Program-made: the position numbers and the translations under genes
NCBI GenBank assembly: GCA_048265185.1
Contig: JBLXBZ010000004.1
Span: 194,250-258,249, forward strand
Direction of reading: 5' to 3'
DNA: 64,000 nucleotides
From: JBLXBZ01 sp048265185
GTDB taxonomy: Bacteria; Pseudomonadota; Alphaproteobacteria; Rhizobiales; Stappiaceae
Notes under the pieces: model-generated
Databases searched by the model: none
Told to the model about the DNA's origin: nothing
Seen by the model: the letters and a program-made list of their open reading frames with translations, nothing else
Part shown: in pieces, positions 44,341 through 53,460 of the stretch
Position numbering within the stretch: position 1 is the first letter of the stretch
How the letters are laid out: each line of letters opens with the position of its first letter

Positions 44341-44451
44341 ATGTCATATGAGATGCGGCGTCCAAGCCCGATGGGGGAGAAAACAAAGGTTTTGAACCTG
44401 ATTTTCTCGAAGGGTTCATCGGTCACGCTGCCGAGAAGGGCGCCACGCTAA
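44341..44451 (+). CDS. Possible 36-residue basic small protein
   Basis: A short ORF in the 367-bp gap between rhlE and the DUF442 gene. It has an almost perfect ribosome binding site, AAGGAGG six bases before the ATG. The peptide begins MSYEMRRPSPMGEK and is basic, without a membrane segment or Cys. I recognise no family. The strong Shine-Dalgarno sequence is the only real support. Confidence 0.35.
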   Translation: MSYEMRRPSPMGEKTKVLNLIFSKGSSVTLPRRAPR

Positions 44452-44562
44452 ACTAGCCATGCGCTTTTTCCCGCGCAAAGTCAATTCCTTTTTTGCGCCG
44501 CACAACAATCAAACACTGCAAAGCCTGCGCGCAAACTTTACGATTGCGCGCATATTCTCAGC

Positions 44563-44991
44563 TCACGTTCGCACCGCAAGCGCCTCCAGCACCGGACGCA
44601 AATGGTCAAGTTCATAACCAGCTTCACGCCCCATGCGAATCACTTCTTCCGGCTCTTTTTCTCCCGCCTGCGCCAAAGCCCAAAGGGTTATGGAGCGCGT
44701 TCCGCTGCGGCAAAAAGCTAGAAATGGCCCCTCGTTCTCCTCCAATAGCCGCGCCGTCTCGCGCACGGCCTCTTCGGTGAGCTGTCCGCCGACGACCGGA
44801 ATATGGTAGAATGCAAGACCATGAGCCTTCGCCTCTCCAGCGACCTCTTCAGCGCTTGGCTGCCCCAGCTCCTCGCCGTCCGGCCGGTTGCTGATGATGA
44901 TCTTGTAACCGGCCTGAGCCGCCGCCGCCAGATCGCTTAACGCAATTTGCGGCGCGACGGAAAAATGAGACGTAACTTTAATGTCCTGCAC
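44563..44991 (-). CDS. DUF442/TIGR01244 phosphatase-like protein of sulfide operons
   Basis: A 142-residue protein with a dual-specificity-phosphatase-like fold. The active-site loop FLAFCRSGTRSITLWA holds the nucleophile-type Cys and Arg. As a domain this family is fused to persulfide-dioxygenase-like MBL proteins (Blh), and here it is the separate gene directly behind one, 30 bp away. It may act as a sulfur-handling or phosphatase partner. It is last in the operon. Confidence 0.88.
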   Translation of the reverse strand: MQDIKVTSHFSVAPQIALSDLAAAAQAGYKIIISNRPDGEELGQPSAEEVAGEAKAHGLAFYHIPVVGGQLTEEAVRETARLLEENEGPFLAFCRSGTRSITLWALAQAGEKEPEEVIRMGREAGYELDHLRPVLEALAVRT

Positions 44992-45021
44992 GAAACTCTC
45001 CTGACCGGGCGCTCCCCGTTT

Positions 45022-45918
45022 TCATAGTTCATTGATCGGAACTTTGAGGAAAGTCTTACCGGATTTGTCTTTCGGCGGCAATTTTCCCGCCCGCATATTC
45101 ACCTGAATCGAGGGAATGATTAATTTCGGCATGTTGAGGGTCGCGTCGCGTTCCTCGCGCAGCTTGACGAATTCATCCTCGCTAACCCCGTCGCGGACAT
45201 GAATATTTTCCGCTCTCTCTTGCGCGACTGTGGTCTCCCAGCGAATTTCCCGTCCGTTGGGCCCATAATCATGACACATGAAAAGCCGCGTTTCGTCCGG
45301 CAACGCCAACAATTTTTGGATGGAGCGATAAAGCTCGCGCGCGTCGCCTCCTGGAAAATCAGCCCGGGCCGTTCCCCCATCCGGCATGAACAGCGTGTCG
45401 CCGACAAAGACCGCGTCTCCGATCACATGGCTCATGCACGCAGGCGTGTGCCCCGGTGTCGCCATCACGAAACATTTGACGCCGCCAATTTGATAGGTGT
45501 CTCCATCATGATAAAGCGCGTCAAATTGCGAGCCGTCGCGCTGAAACTCAGTTCCTTCGTTGAAAATTTTTCCAAATGTGTCCTGCACCAAAGTAATCTT
45601 CGCGCCAATGCCCAGCTTGCCTCCCAGTTTGGACTGAATATAGGGCGCGCCGGAAAGATGGTCCGCATGAACGTGGGTTTCAATCACCCATTCCAGCTTC
45701 AGATCCTGTTCGCGGATGAAAGAAATGATCAAATCCGCAGCTTCATAGCTAATGCGCCCAGCCGCGTAATCCATGTCCATCACGCTGTCGATAACCGCGC
45801 AAGCGTCAGACCCCGGATCCTTGACCACATAGCTGATGGTGTTGGTCGCCGCGTCGAAAAACGGCGTCACCTCAGGTTTCAGGGAAGGATCAACCGGATA
45901 TTGACTAACTGCGCACAT
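45022..45918 (-). CDS. MBL-fold hydrolase, persulfide dioxygenase-like (Blh type)
   Basis: A 298-residue metallo-beta-lactamase-fold protein. The metal motif WVIETHVHADHLSGAPYI and further ligands in VMATPGHTPACMS, FVGDTLFMPDGG and LFMCHDYGP are typical of the ETHE1/Blh group, which oxidises glutathione persulfide to sulfite with a single Fe(II). GGAG precedes the ATG. It lies between two YeeE/YedE genes and a DUF442 gene, the composition of BigR-type sulfide detoxification operons, so a role in removing H2S-derived persulfide is likely. Confidence 0.9.
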   Translation of the reverse strand: MCAVSQYPVDPSLKPEVTPFFDAATNTISYVVKDPGSDACAVIDSVMDMDYAAGRISYEAADLIISFIREQDLKLEWVIETHVHADHLSGAPYIQSKLGGKLGIGAKITLVQDTFGKIFNEGTEFQRDGSQFDALYHDGDTYQIGGVKCFVMATPGHTPACMSHVIGDAVFVGDTLFMPDGGTARADFPGGDARELYRSIQKLLALPDETRLFMCHDYGPNGREIRWETTVAQERAENIHVRDGVSEDEFVKLREERDATLNMPKLIIPSIQVNMRAGKLPPKDKSGKTFLKVPINEL

Positions 45919-45939
45919 AAGACGTCTCCTTGATAACGC

Positions 45940-46392
45940 TCAACGTTCGAAGGTGAGCCGCAATCGCCCCAAAAACTTGCTCCGCGCGGCGAACATGCCC
46001 GCCAGTAAAGCGGCGACAAAAATCAAAGGCTCCAAACGGCCCACCGCCAAAGCCGGAATCGAGCCGCCAGGACAAAAGCCGACGATTCCCCAACCTACGC
46101 CGAAAAGCGCCGCGCCTCCAAACAAACGAGCGTCCAGATCTCTGCGCGTGGGCACATGAAATTTTACGTCGAGCAACGGCCGGGCTCGTTTGAAAAGGAG
46201 GTGATAGCCAATGGCGGTCACAGTCAGCGCGCCGCCCATAACAAAGGCCAGACTCGGATCCCAATGACCAAAAACATCAAAAAAATTCAGAATTTTCGCC
46301 GGATTAGCCATGCCGGAAATCAAGATCCCCACACCAAAGACGACGCCAATTAAAAACGCAAGAATGATTCTGATCATCTCATCATCCCCCAA
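45940..46392 (-). CDS. YeeE/YedE-family membrane protein (second half-transporter)
   Basis: A 150-residue inner-membrane protein with four hydrophobic segments. Family marks are ISGMANPAKILNFFDVFGHW near residue 25 and GWGIVGFCPGGSIPALAVG near 105, where the Cys matches the conserved sulfur-handling Cys of YeeE-type thiosulfate or sulfide channels. It works with the adjacent paralogue, overlapping it by 11 bases. Confidence 0.9.
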   Translation of the reverse strand: MGDDEMIRIILAFLIGVVFGVGILISGMANPAKILNFFDVFGHWDPSLAFVMGGALTVTAIGYHLLFKRARPLLDVKFHVPTRRDLDARLFGGAALFGVGWGIVGFCPGGSIPALAVGRLEPLIFVAALLAGMFAARSKFLGRLRLTFER

Positions 46393-46828
46393 TCACATGA
46401 CGCGTGATAAAGACGGTCGCCGCCGCCGCCGCCATGAAAGTCAGCGTCGCCGCAACTGAACGCGCTGAGAACCGCGCAAGACCGCACACCCCATGACCAG
46501 ACGTGCAACCGGATCCCACAGACACCCCATAGCCAACCAAAACCCCGCCCAGAACCAAACCGGCGAAGGTGACCGGAACCTCCAAGACCGGCATTGCGCC
46601 AGTGATGAGGAAATAACCGGGCCCAGCGCAAATCATGCCCACAATGAACGCAAAGCGCCACCCACGCTCGAGCCCAGAAAGAGGAGCGTCTCCTTTGGGC
46701 GCTGGCAACAAAGACCCGAGAAATCCGCTAATCCCGGCGATCCGGCCGAAAAGCGCCATCATGGCCACAGCCGCAAGGCCGATCAACCCGCCGCCCAGCG
46801 CCGAGGTAAATGGCGTAAAATCCGTCAT
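46382..46828 (-). CDS. YeeE/YedE-family membrane protein (first half-transporter)
   Basis: A 148-residue inner-membrane protein with four hydrophobic segments. The YeeE signature GYGVSVGSGCTSGHGVCGLA with two Cys lies near residue 105. Together with the next gene it forms a two-part sulfur-compound transporter. It is first in the leftward operon, and a 50-nt palindrome lies about 60 bp upstream. Confidence 0.9.
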   Translation of the reverse strand: MTDFTPFTSALGGGLIGLAAVAMMALFGRIAGISGFLGSLLPAPKGDAPLSGLERGWRFAFIVGMICAGPGYFLITGAMPVLEVPVTFAGLVLGGVLVGYGVSVGSGCTSGHGVCGLARFSARSVAATLTFMAAAAATVFITRHVIGG

Positions 46829-46886
46829 GTCGTCTCCTCAAGGTCAGACCTTATTTTAAATTCCGCCTGCGGCGTAACGAGTACGC

Positions 46887-46936
46887 ATAGTTTCAATGTT
46901 TCAAATATATTCATATATTCGAAACATTGAAACTAT
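46887..46936. promoter_or_regulatory. 50-nt near-perfect palindrome, probable operator of sulfide operon
   Basis: Two 24-base arms (46887-46910 and 46913-46936) pair at 23 of 24 positions around a two-base centre. The arms read ATAGTTTCAATGTTTC then an AT-only core. It lies upstream of the first YeeE gene and behind the stop of the DedA-PAP2 gene. The AT-rich centre, lack of a GC stem and lack of a T-run argue against a terminator. A site for an ArsR-type sulfide sensor (BigR/SqrR-like), perhaps two overlapping sites, is the best reading by context. Confidence 0.65.
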
Positions 46937-46966
46937 TCTAGCCTTTTCCCCATCATTTTCATGTAT

Positions 46967-49021
46967 TTAAATTCGCGGGTCAGCCGCGATGAACAACGAC
47001 GCGCCGTCGCGATGCTTTTCATTCGCGGTTGGCAACTTCGCCAACGGATTATCCCGCGACGGCGCCTCATCACGGTCCGTCTCCACAGTGGATAGCTCAT
47101 CAAATGGATAGCGCACGGTTTCATGAACGATAGAACCGACGTAAATCGGCGTCGCCATATTGTTTTTCTCAACCTTGAATGCGGACGGCCACAACCGAAG
47201 CACCCACCGCCCTCTCACGCGCTCTGACGAATGGGTTTCACCTTCGCCATCGGCGGCGGGCGTCTCGCCGTCCGCCCGTATCAACACCATAGCGGGGGTG
47301 CGCCCATTATGCGTGCGAGGCAAGGTGGGCAGGGAATCCGGCGGCGTTTGACTGACAAGAAACCCGGTTGAGCTGGATAAGCTCCATCCCGGCGCCGTTT
47401 TCCAGCCTTGAGCCGCGGCCACCGCATGCAGATAGATGAGATCTCCCGCCCATTGAATGGTGAGCGGCTCTTCGGTTTCTCCGCTGAGTTCGATTCGCCG
47501 CTCCGGCAATTGGCGCCAATCCTCCTCGAACCACCTGTGTAAAGGCAGCAGCACGCCCGGAGACTCACGATCATACATAAGTATGGCCCCATCCATATTG
47601 CGCGCAATATGAAAACCTCCCACCACCGCCAAAGTCGCCGCCGTCAAAGCGGCCAAAACCCAGCGGCCAATTTTCTCATTATGAACCGAGCCGAAAATAA
47701 ATGCGAAGACGGAAACCATCGCCGTCCCGAAGACCAGCCCTCCAATCACGTCGGACATCCAATGCGCGCCGAGATAAATGCGGGAAAAGGCTATGGCGAG
47801 AATGTAAATAACGGTGACGGTGAAGACCCCGGCTTTGGCGAGCGGCGAGCGGTCATGCGCGATCAAGACGGCGACAATGCCATAAAGAACCGTATTGATG
47901 GTTGCGTGACCGCTAGGAAAGCTGAACGCGTCGGCGCCGGTGTATATGTCGATAGGCCGTTCCCGGTGAATGGCCAACTTGAACAAAGGCACGAAAACCG
48001 CGGCGCTCGCCAAGGCGATCAGGAAGCCCGCGCCGCGCCGCCACGCTTTGCGCAGAAACAAATATCCCGCCACAGCGGCCCCCACCGCGGCGCAAACCAC
48101 CCCGTCGCCAAGCATGGTCAAGAACACCATCACCCAATCGCCCGCCGGCGTGCGCAAATCATGGAACAGATTGCGAATAGCAAGGTCGGCGCGCGTCAAA
48201 GTTTGCCCCGGCGAAATTTCCGATGCGATCCAGACGAAAGCGGGAAAACAAATAAGCAACAGCAGCGCCGACGCCAGAATTCCTGCAGAACGCGGATGAC
48301 TGGGATCAAAGGCGAGGGCGCACCATTTGGCTAGGCGCCCCGGCCGGCGCGCGAACCAATTAGCGAGAGCAAGACGGCTTCCGGCGAACAAGGGTAGAAT
48401 AATCAAGATCAACCACCGCCCAAGCATAACCGCCAGAAACAGGATCGCCACCAAAGCGCCCAAAACAATGGCCAAACGCGAGCTGACTTCGCCCAAAGCG
48501 GCGAAAGCCGTTCCCGCGATAAAGCCGGGCCCCAGATGCACGATCGCCCACGCGACCGCCGACACAACGTTGATAATGGTGAAACGGGTGGCGTCCATTC
48601 CAGCCATTCCGGCGATGCCGGGAACAATGGCCTTCACCCCCGGAACGAAACGGCCGATGAACACGCTCTTGCCGCCGTGAACCTTGAAATATTCCTCGCC
48701 GCGCTCCACCAAGCCCCGATAGCGAGTGAGAGGCCACAGGTTTTTCAGCCGATCCTTATAAACATATCCAACCCAATAAGAAATCGCGTCGCCGGCGATG
48801 GCGCCCATGATCGTCCAGATCAAAATTGGCCAAGCGTCCAGCTTGCCAAGTCCCACCAAGGTCCCCGCCCCCACCAGAACCACCGTCGAGGGAACGAAAA
48901 GCCCGATAATAAAAAGAGCCTCTCCCATGGAGATCAGGAAAACAATGACGCCGGCGAACGAGGGATTGTCGCCGATAAAATCAACGATCTGGTTGAGATA
49001 CTGGCTAATAAGATCAGTCAC
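46967..49021 (-). CDS. DedA-PAP2-LssY fusion membrane protein
   Basis: A 684-residue inner-membrane protein of three parts. An N-terminal DedA/VTT domain (about 1-200; IGLFVPSTVVLVGAGTLVG, GRFVPGVKAIVPGIAGMAGM) is followed by a PAP2 phosphatase domain (about 235-450) with the three acid-phosphatase motifs KLAIHRERP, SFPSGHATIN and SRIYLGAHWMSDVIGG. The C-terminal LssY-like domain covers about 470-684. Such fusions probably dephosphorylate and flip lipid phosphates such as undecaprenyl pyrophosphate. It ends just before the 50-nt palindrome. Confidence 0.9.
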   Translation of the reverse strand: MTDLISQYLNQIVDFIGDNPSFAGVIVFLISMGEALFIIGLFVPSTVVLVGAGTLVGLGKLDAWPILIWTIMGAIAGDAISYWVGYVYKDRLKNLWPLTRYRGLVERGEEYFKVHGGKSVFIGRFVPGVKAIVPGIAGMAGMDATRFTIINVVSAVAWAIVHLGPGFIAGTAFAALGEVSSRLAIVLGALVAILFLAVMLGRWLILIILPLFAGSRLALANWFARRPGRLAKWCALAFDPSHPRSAGILASALLLLICFPAFVWIASEISPGQTLTRADLAIRNLFHDLRTPAGDWVMVFLTMLGDGVVCAAVGAAVAGYLFLRKAWRRGAGFLIALASAAVFVPLFKLAIHRERPIDIYTGADAFSFPSGHATINTVLYGIVAVLIAHDRSPLAKAGVFTVTVIYILAIAFSRIYLGAHWMSDVIGGLVFGTAMVSVFAFIFGSVHNEKIGRWVLAALTAATLAVVGGFHIARNMDGAILMYDRESPGVLLPLHRWFEEDWRQLPERRIELSGETEEPLTIQWAGDLIYLHAVAAAQGWKTAPGWSLSSSTGFLVSQTPPDSLPTLPRTHNGRTPAMVLIRADGETPAADGEGETHSSERVRGRWVLRLWPSAFKVEKNNMATPIYVGSIVHETVRYPFDELSTVETDRDEAPSRDNPLAKLPTANEKHRDGASLFIAADPRI

Positions 49022-49138
49022 GTCAGGGCGCTCAACTCACAAGGAAACGTCAGTTCAATGGGCCAGAGCCATCATGCGAAAATCTATAGGCCTTCAATCG
49101 GCGTCTGTCATCCATGCGGCTCCGGCTCAAGCCGCTTC

Positions 49139-50722
49139 TCATCCAAATATCTGAACGCAGGTCGCCGTAACGGCGCTAATGGCGATCAACCAGAGCGCCA
49201 CGCGTCCCGAGCGAGAGTGACGCGCCTCGGAACGCCCGATAGCTTCCGCGGTTTCAGGATCAAACCGCAACCCCTTATTCGCCATAGCCTCCATTTCAGC
49301 GGACATGCGGCCAAGCCGTTCCGCCATCAACGGCAAATCATTGGCGATTCGCCCTAGCGCCGCGATGCTGAGCCCAACGTCCTGCAAACGCCCCACAGGG
49401 CCCAAATTTCTCTCAATCCACGTGCGAATGACCGGTTCAGCCGTCTTCCACATGTCGAGATGAGGGTTGAGCGTGCGCGCGACCCCCTCCACCACCACCA
49501 TGGTTTTCTGGAGCATGATCAGCTGAGTCTGCGTCTGCATGTTGAAAATCTCCGTCACCTCCAGCAGTTGCGTCAATAACCGCGCCATTGAGATGTCTGA
49601 AGCGTCTTGCCCATGTATCGGCTCGCCAATCGCCCGAATCGCCTGCGCGAAAACCTCAACATCCTGATCGGCGGGAACATAACCCGCCTCAAAGTGAACC
49701 TCCGCCACCCGTCGGTAATTTCGGGTGATGAATCCATATAAAATTTCCGCCAAATACCGTTTTTCAGTGCGCGACAATCGTCCCGTTATGCCAAAATCGA
49801 CGGCGACAAGCGTTCCATCCGCCTCAACGAACAAATTGCCCTGATGCATGTCGGCGTGAAAAAAGCCGTCGCGCACCGCATGGCGTAAAAACGACTGAAT
49901 CACCAATGCGCCCAAAGCTTCAAGATCATGGCCGGCGGCTTCAATGGCCCCGATGTCGGAGAGTTTAACGCCGTCGATCCACTCCATGGTCAACACCGCC
50001 TTGGCGGTGCGCGGCCAATTCACCATTGGAACGCGGAACCCCGGATCATCAAGGGTATTTTCCGCCATTTCCGACAAGCCCGCGGCTTCGAGACGGAAAT
50101 CCATTTCAAGCGCGACGGATTTGGCCAATGTGTCCACAACCGCCACAGGACGCAATCGCCGGGCCGCCGGATCAAGCCTCTCAACCATCCGCGCGACAAA
50201 ATAAAAGCAATCAAGATCTTTCTTGAAACGCGCCGCGACCCCCGGCCGCAGCACCTTGACCGCGACTTTTCGCTCCGTTCCATCATTATCGCGAATCGTC
50301 GCCGGATGAACCTGCGCGATGGAGGCGGCGGCCACCGCTTCGCCAAAAGTGACGAAGATCTCGTTCAGCGGCTTGCCAATCTGATCCTCCACCGTCTTCA
50401 CCGCTTCATCATGCGGGAACGGCGGCAAGCGGTCTTGCAAGGAGGTCAACTCGCGCGCCATATCGGCGCCGACCACGTCAGCGCGCGTGGCCAGGAACTG
50501 CCCCAGCTTCACATAGGAAGGGCCTAGCCGGTTGAGCGCGGCGGACAGACGCGAGCGCGCCGACGCGTCCGTGGCGGCGCGCCGCTCAAACAGCCGGGCG
50601 CAGGCGATCGCCATGCGCGGCGCCGGCGGCAGATCAGGAAAATCCTCCGCAAGAGCGAACACCCCCTCGCGCGCCAGAACAAAACCGACCTTCATCAGCC
50701 GGAACACATGCATAAGACTCAT
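49139..50722 (-). CDS. ubiB: Ubiquinone biosynthesis kinase-like protein UbiB
   Basis: A 527-residue ABC1/UbiB protein with an atypical kinase fold. The diagnostic KxGQ motif is in LGPSYVKLGQFLATRADVVG, followed by LQDRLPPFPHDEA. Kinase-like residues appear in FHADMHQGNLFVEADGTLVAVDFG, and two C-terminal membrane segments end the protein (the last GRVALWLIAISAVTATCV). UbiB is an ATPase that supports ubiquinone synthesis at the membrane. ATG 50722 lies five bases after the ubiE stop; ATG 50713 is an alternative. Confidence 0.93.
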   Translation of the reverse strand: MSLMHVFRLMKVGFVLAREGVFALAEDFPDLPPAPRMAIACARLFERRAATDASARSRLSAALNRLGPSYVKLGQFLATRADVVGADMARELTSLQDRLPPFPHDEAVKTVEDQIGKPLNEIFVTFGEAVAAASIAQVHPATIRDNDGTERKVAVKVLRPGVAARFKKDLDCFYFVARMVERLDPAARRLRPVAVVDTLAKSVALEMDFRLEAAGLSEMAENTLDDPGFRVPMVNWPRTAKAVLTMEWIDGVKLSDIGAIEAAGHDLEALGALVIQSFLRHAVRDGFFHADMHQGNLFVEADGTLVAVDFGITGRLSRTEKRYLAEILYGFITRNYRRVAEVHFEAGYVPADQDVEVFAQAIRAIGEPIHGQDASDISMARLLTQLLEVTEIFNMQTQTQLIMLQKTMVVVEGVARTLNPHLDMWKTAEPVIRTWIERNLGPVGRLQDVGLSIAALGRIANDLPLMAERLGRMSAEMEAMANKGLRFDPETAEAIGRSEARHSRSGRVALWLIAISAVTATCVQIFG

Positions 50723-50727
50723 GGATC

Positions 50728-51528
50728 TCAATATTTCCAGCCGGTGTGAAGACAAGCGACGCCACCAGAGTAATTGCGATAGGAAACGCGATTGAAGCCA
50801 GCTTTCTCAATCATTGCGGCGAATCTATCTTGATTGGGAAACTTGCGAATCGACTCCACCAGATAACGATAAGGCTCACCGTCTCCAGCCACCGCCTTGC
50901 CGATAGCCGGTATGGCGTTGAAGGAATAAAGATCATAAATTTTATCAAGCATGGGCACGTCAACCTGCGAGAACTCGAGGCACATGAACCGCCCGCCCCG
51001 TTTCAGCACGCGATGCGCTTCGCGCAGCGCCTGATCAATGCGCGGCACGTTGCGAATTCCAAAGGCGATGGTGTAAACGTCAAAATACTTATCGGGAAAC
51101 GGCAAGTCTTCCGCGTTGCCTTCAACGAAGCGAATATGTTCGCCAAGACCGGCCTTGTCGGCCCGGTCGCGGCCCACGGACAACATGGAGCCATTGATGT
51201 CGCAAACCACGGCGCTGGCATGACGGCGCGAACGCTCCACAATCTGCGTCGCCACGTCGCCGGTTCCCCCCGCCACGTCCAGCGTCTTGAAAGCGCTCCC
51301 GCCGCGCGGCGGCGCCAGATTGGACACCATCGCCTCTTTCCATACCCGGTGCAGCCCCGCCGACATCAAGTCGTTCATAATGTCGTAGCGGCGCGCAACC
51401 TTATGGAACACGTCATTGACGAGCGGTTGTTTCTCGCCTTCCGCCACAGTTTTGAAGCCGAAGCTGGTGGCCATCTCAGGCCCCTTGGTCCGGTCGCTCG
51501 CCCGCGGATGGCTCATCTTCGTCACCAT
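50728..51528 (-). CDS. ubiE: Ubiquinone/menaquinone methyltransferase UbiE
   Basis: A 266-residue SAM-dependent C-methyltransferase of ubiquinone synthesis. SAM motif I is KTLDVAGGTGDVATQIVERS near residue 84; FGFKTVAEGEKQPLVNDVF, YTIAFGIRNVPRIDQALREA and CLEFSQVD are diagnostic. The start is fixed by AGGAG seven bases before the ATG at 51528; the frame is open to 51714, but that part runs into the mutM region. It is divergent from mutM and linked to ubiB. Confidence 0.95.
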   Translation of the reverse strand: MVTKMSHPRASDRTKGPEMATSFGFKTVAEGEKQPLVNDVFHKVARRYDIMNDLMSAGLHRVWKEAMVSNLAPPRGGSAFKTLDVAGGTGDVATQIVERSRRHASAVVCDINGSMLSVGRDRADKAGLGEHIRFVEGNAEDLPFPDKYFDVYTIAFGIRNVPRIDQALREAHRVLKRGGRFMCLEFSQVDVPMLDKIYDLYSFNAIPAIGKAVAGDGEPYRYLVESIRKFPNQDRFAAMIEKAGFNRVSYRNYSGGVACLHTGWKY

Positions 51529-51630
51529 AGCTTTTCTCCTTATTGCGGCGAACCATAGTATAAGCGTCGCCCCAAGGCTATCGCGCCGAATAGCCGCAGC
51601 GCCCATAATTCCGAAATCCATGAGGGTTAT

Positions 51631-52524
51631 ATGCCAGAATTGCCGGAAGTCGAGACGGTTCGCAAAGGTCTTTCCCCCATTTTTGAAGGCGCGCGCCTGA
51701 TCCGCATTGAACAAAGACGCGCGGATTTACGGTTCCCCTTTCCAAAAGACTTCACAGACCAGCTCACCGGCGCCGTCGTGACGAGCTTGTCCCGGCGCTC
51801 AAAATATCTTCTAGCGGATATGGACAATGGCCTCGTGCTGATCATGCATCTGGGCATGTCCGGATCATTCCGGGTGGAAGAGGCCGGAAAAAAAGGCGGC
51901 GGCGGTCAACCAGACGCGGTATTTCATCACCCCAAAGACAAGAACGCCGTTCATGATCACGTAGTCTTTCATCTTGAGCATCCCTCGACCAACCGCCCGC
52001 GCGGCAAGATCATATATAATGATCCGCGCCGCTTTGGTTTCATGACGTTGACGCCGCGCGCTGGGCTGGAAGATCACCCCTATTTCGCCGAACTGGGAGT
52101 GGAGCCCACCGGCAACATTCTCGACGGTCCGTTGTTGATGACATTATTTACGGGCCGGACCGCGCCTTTGAAATCGGCGCTTTTAAATCAGAAGCTGATC
52201 GCGGGTCTGGGCAATATCTATGTTTGTGAAGCTCTGCACCGGTCCGGCCTCTCGCCCTTGCGTAAGGCGGGAACGCTGAGCCAAGCCGAAGCGGACCGGC
52301 TTGCCGGCGACATTCGCCAGGTGATCGCCGAGGCCATCGAAGCGGGCGGCTCTTCCTTGCGCGACCACCGTCAGACAGATGGGGAGCTTGGCTATTTTCA
52401 ACATCGATTCCGCGTTTATGACCGCGAAGGCGCTCCTTGCCCAACCCACGGATGCAACGGCGTTATCGAGCGTTTCGCCCAATCGGGGCGTTCGAGTTTT
52501 CACTGCCCCTTGTGCCAAGGCTAG
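51631..52524 (+). CDS. mutM: Formamidopyrimidine-DNA glycosylase
   Basis: A 297-residue base-excision repair enzyme that removes 8-oxoguanine and nicks the backbone. The catalytic N-terminus MPELPEVETVRKGL is intact (Pro2, Glu3). The helix-two-turn-helix QKLIAGLGNIYVCEALHRSG and the zinc finger at the end (CPTHGCNGVIE ... FHCPLCQG) are present. It is divergent from ubiE, the standard arrangement next to rpsT-dnaA in Rhizobiales. Confidence 0.97.
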   Translation: MPELPEVETVRKGLSPIFEGARLIRIEQRRADLRFPFPKDFTDQLTGAVVTSLSRRSKYLLADMDNGLVLIMHLGMSGSFRVEEAGKKGGGGQPDAVFHHPKDKNAVHDHVVFHLEHPSTNRPRGKIIYNDPRRFGFMTLTPRAGLEDHPYFAELGVEPTGNILDGPLLMTLFTGRTAPLKSALLNQKLIAGLGNIYVCEALHRSGLSPLRKAGTLSQAEADRLAGDIRQVIAEAIEAGGSSLRDHRQTDGELGYFQHRFRVYDREGAPCPTHGCNGVIERFAQSGRSSFHCPLCQG

Positions 52525-52627
52525 CGCGCCGCTCACAGCTTGCGTGAAGCAAAACCTTGAGATACGCCTTTATATAGGATGACGCCGCGCAAGCGGTTTC
52601 GCCGCAAATGTCTTTTGGGAGGTTACG

Positions 52628-53401
52628 ATGGCCTACGAGAATATTCTGGTGGAGAAACGTGGCGGAGTCGGCTTGATCCAGCTTAACCGTCCGAAGGCGT
52701 TAAACGCCCTAAACTCAGCGCTCATTGCGGAACTAAACGCGGCGCTGTCGAAATTTGAAATGGACGACAAGATTGGCTGCGTCGTTTTAACCGGCTCGGA
52801 AAAAGCTTTCGCCGCCGGCGCCGACATCAAGGAAATGAGCGATCAATCCTTTATCGACGCCTATAAGAATGATTTCATCACCAGCTGGGACGCCGTCTCC
52901 CGCTTCCGCAAGCCTTTGATCGCGGCCGTGTCCGGCTATGCGCTGGGCGGCGGCTGCGAGCTGGCGATGATGTGCGATTTCATTCTCGCCGCTGAAAACG
53001 CCAAATTTGGTCAACCGGAAATAACCTTGGGCGTTATGCCCGGAGCGGGCGGCACTCAGCGCCTCACCCGCTTCGTGGGTAAGTCCAAAGCTATGGAAAT
53101 GTGCCTGACCGGCCGGTTGATGGACGCGCAGGAAGCCGAACGCTCCGGTCTGGCGAGCCGGGTGCTTCCCGTTGACGAGCTTTTAAACGAAGCAATGGAA
53201 GTCGCAGAGAAAATCGCTAATTTCTCCACCCCCGCCACCATGATGACCAAGGAAAGCGTCAACCGCGCTTATGAAACGACCATGACCGAAGGCGTTCGCT
53301 TTGAACGTCGGATATTTCACGCCATGTTCGCCACCAAGGATCAGAAAGAAGGAATGGCGGCTTTCATCGAGAAGCGCAGCCCCCAATTCCGCAACAAGTG
53401 A
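52628..53401 (+). CDS. Enoyl-CoA hydratase
   Basis: A 257-residue crotonase-family enzyme that hydrates trans-2-enoyl-CoA in beta-oxidation. The oxyanion-hole segments AFAAGADIKEM and SGYALGGGCELAMMCDF and the catalytic Glu region PEITLGVMPGAGGTQRLTR are all present. GGGAGG precedes the ATG. It is a constant member of the mutM-rpsT-dnaA neighbourhood. A hairpin terminator follows. Confidence 0.95.
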   Translation: MAYENILVEKRGGVGLIQLNRPKALNALNSALIAELNAALSKFEMDDKIGCVVLTGSEKAFAAGADIKEMSDQSFIDAYKNDFITSWDAVSRFRKPLIAAVSGYALGGGCELAMMCDFILAAENAKFGQPEITLGVMPGAGGTQRLTRFVGKSKAMEMCLTGRLMDAQEAERSGLASRVLPVDELLNEAMEVAEKIANFSTPATMMTKESVNRAYETTMTEGVRFERRIFHAMFATKDQKEGMAAFIEKRSPQFRNK

Positions 53402-53460
53402 CGTAATTGGCAGAAACGCGTTGACGAACGCTTCGATCCTATTTATAAACGCGCCTGACC

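Noticed and set aside
48536..49357. 273-codon plus-strand ORF
   Set aside because: Overlaps the start of the DedA-PAP2 fusion and the end of ubiB on the other strand; no RBS or family match.
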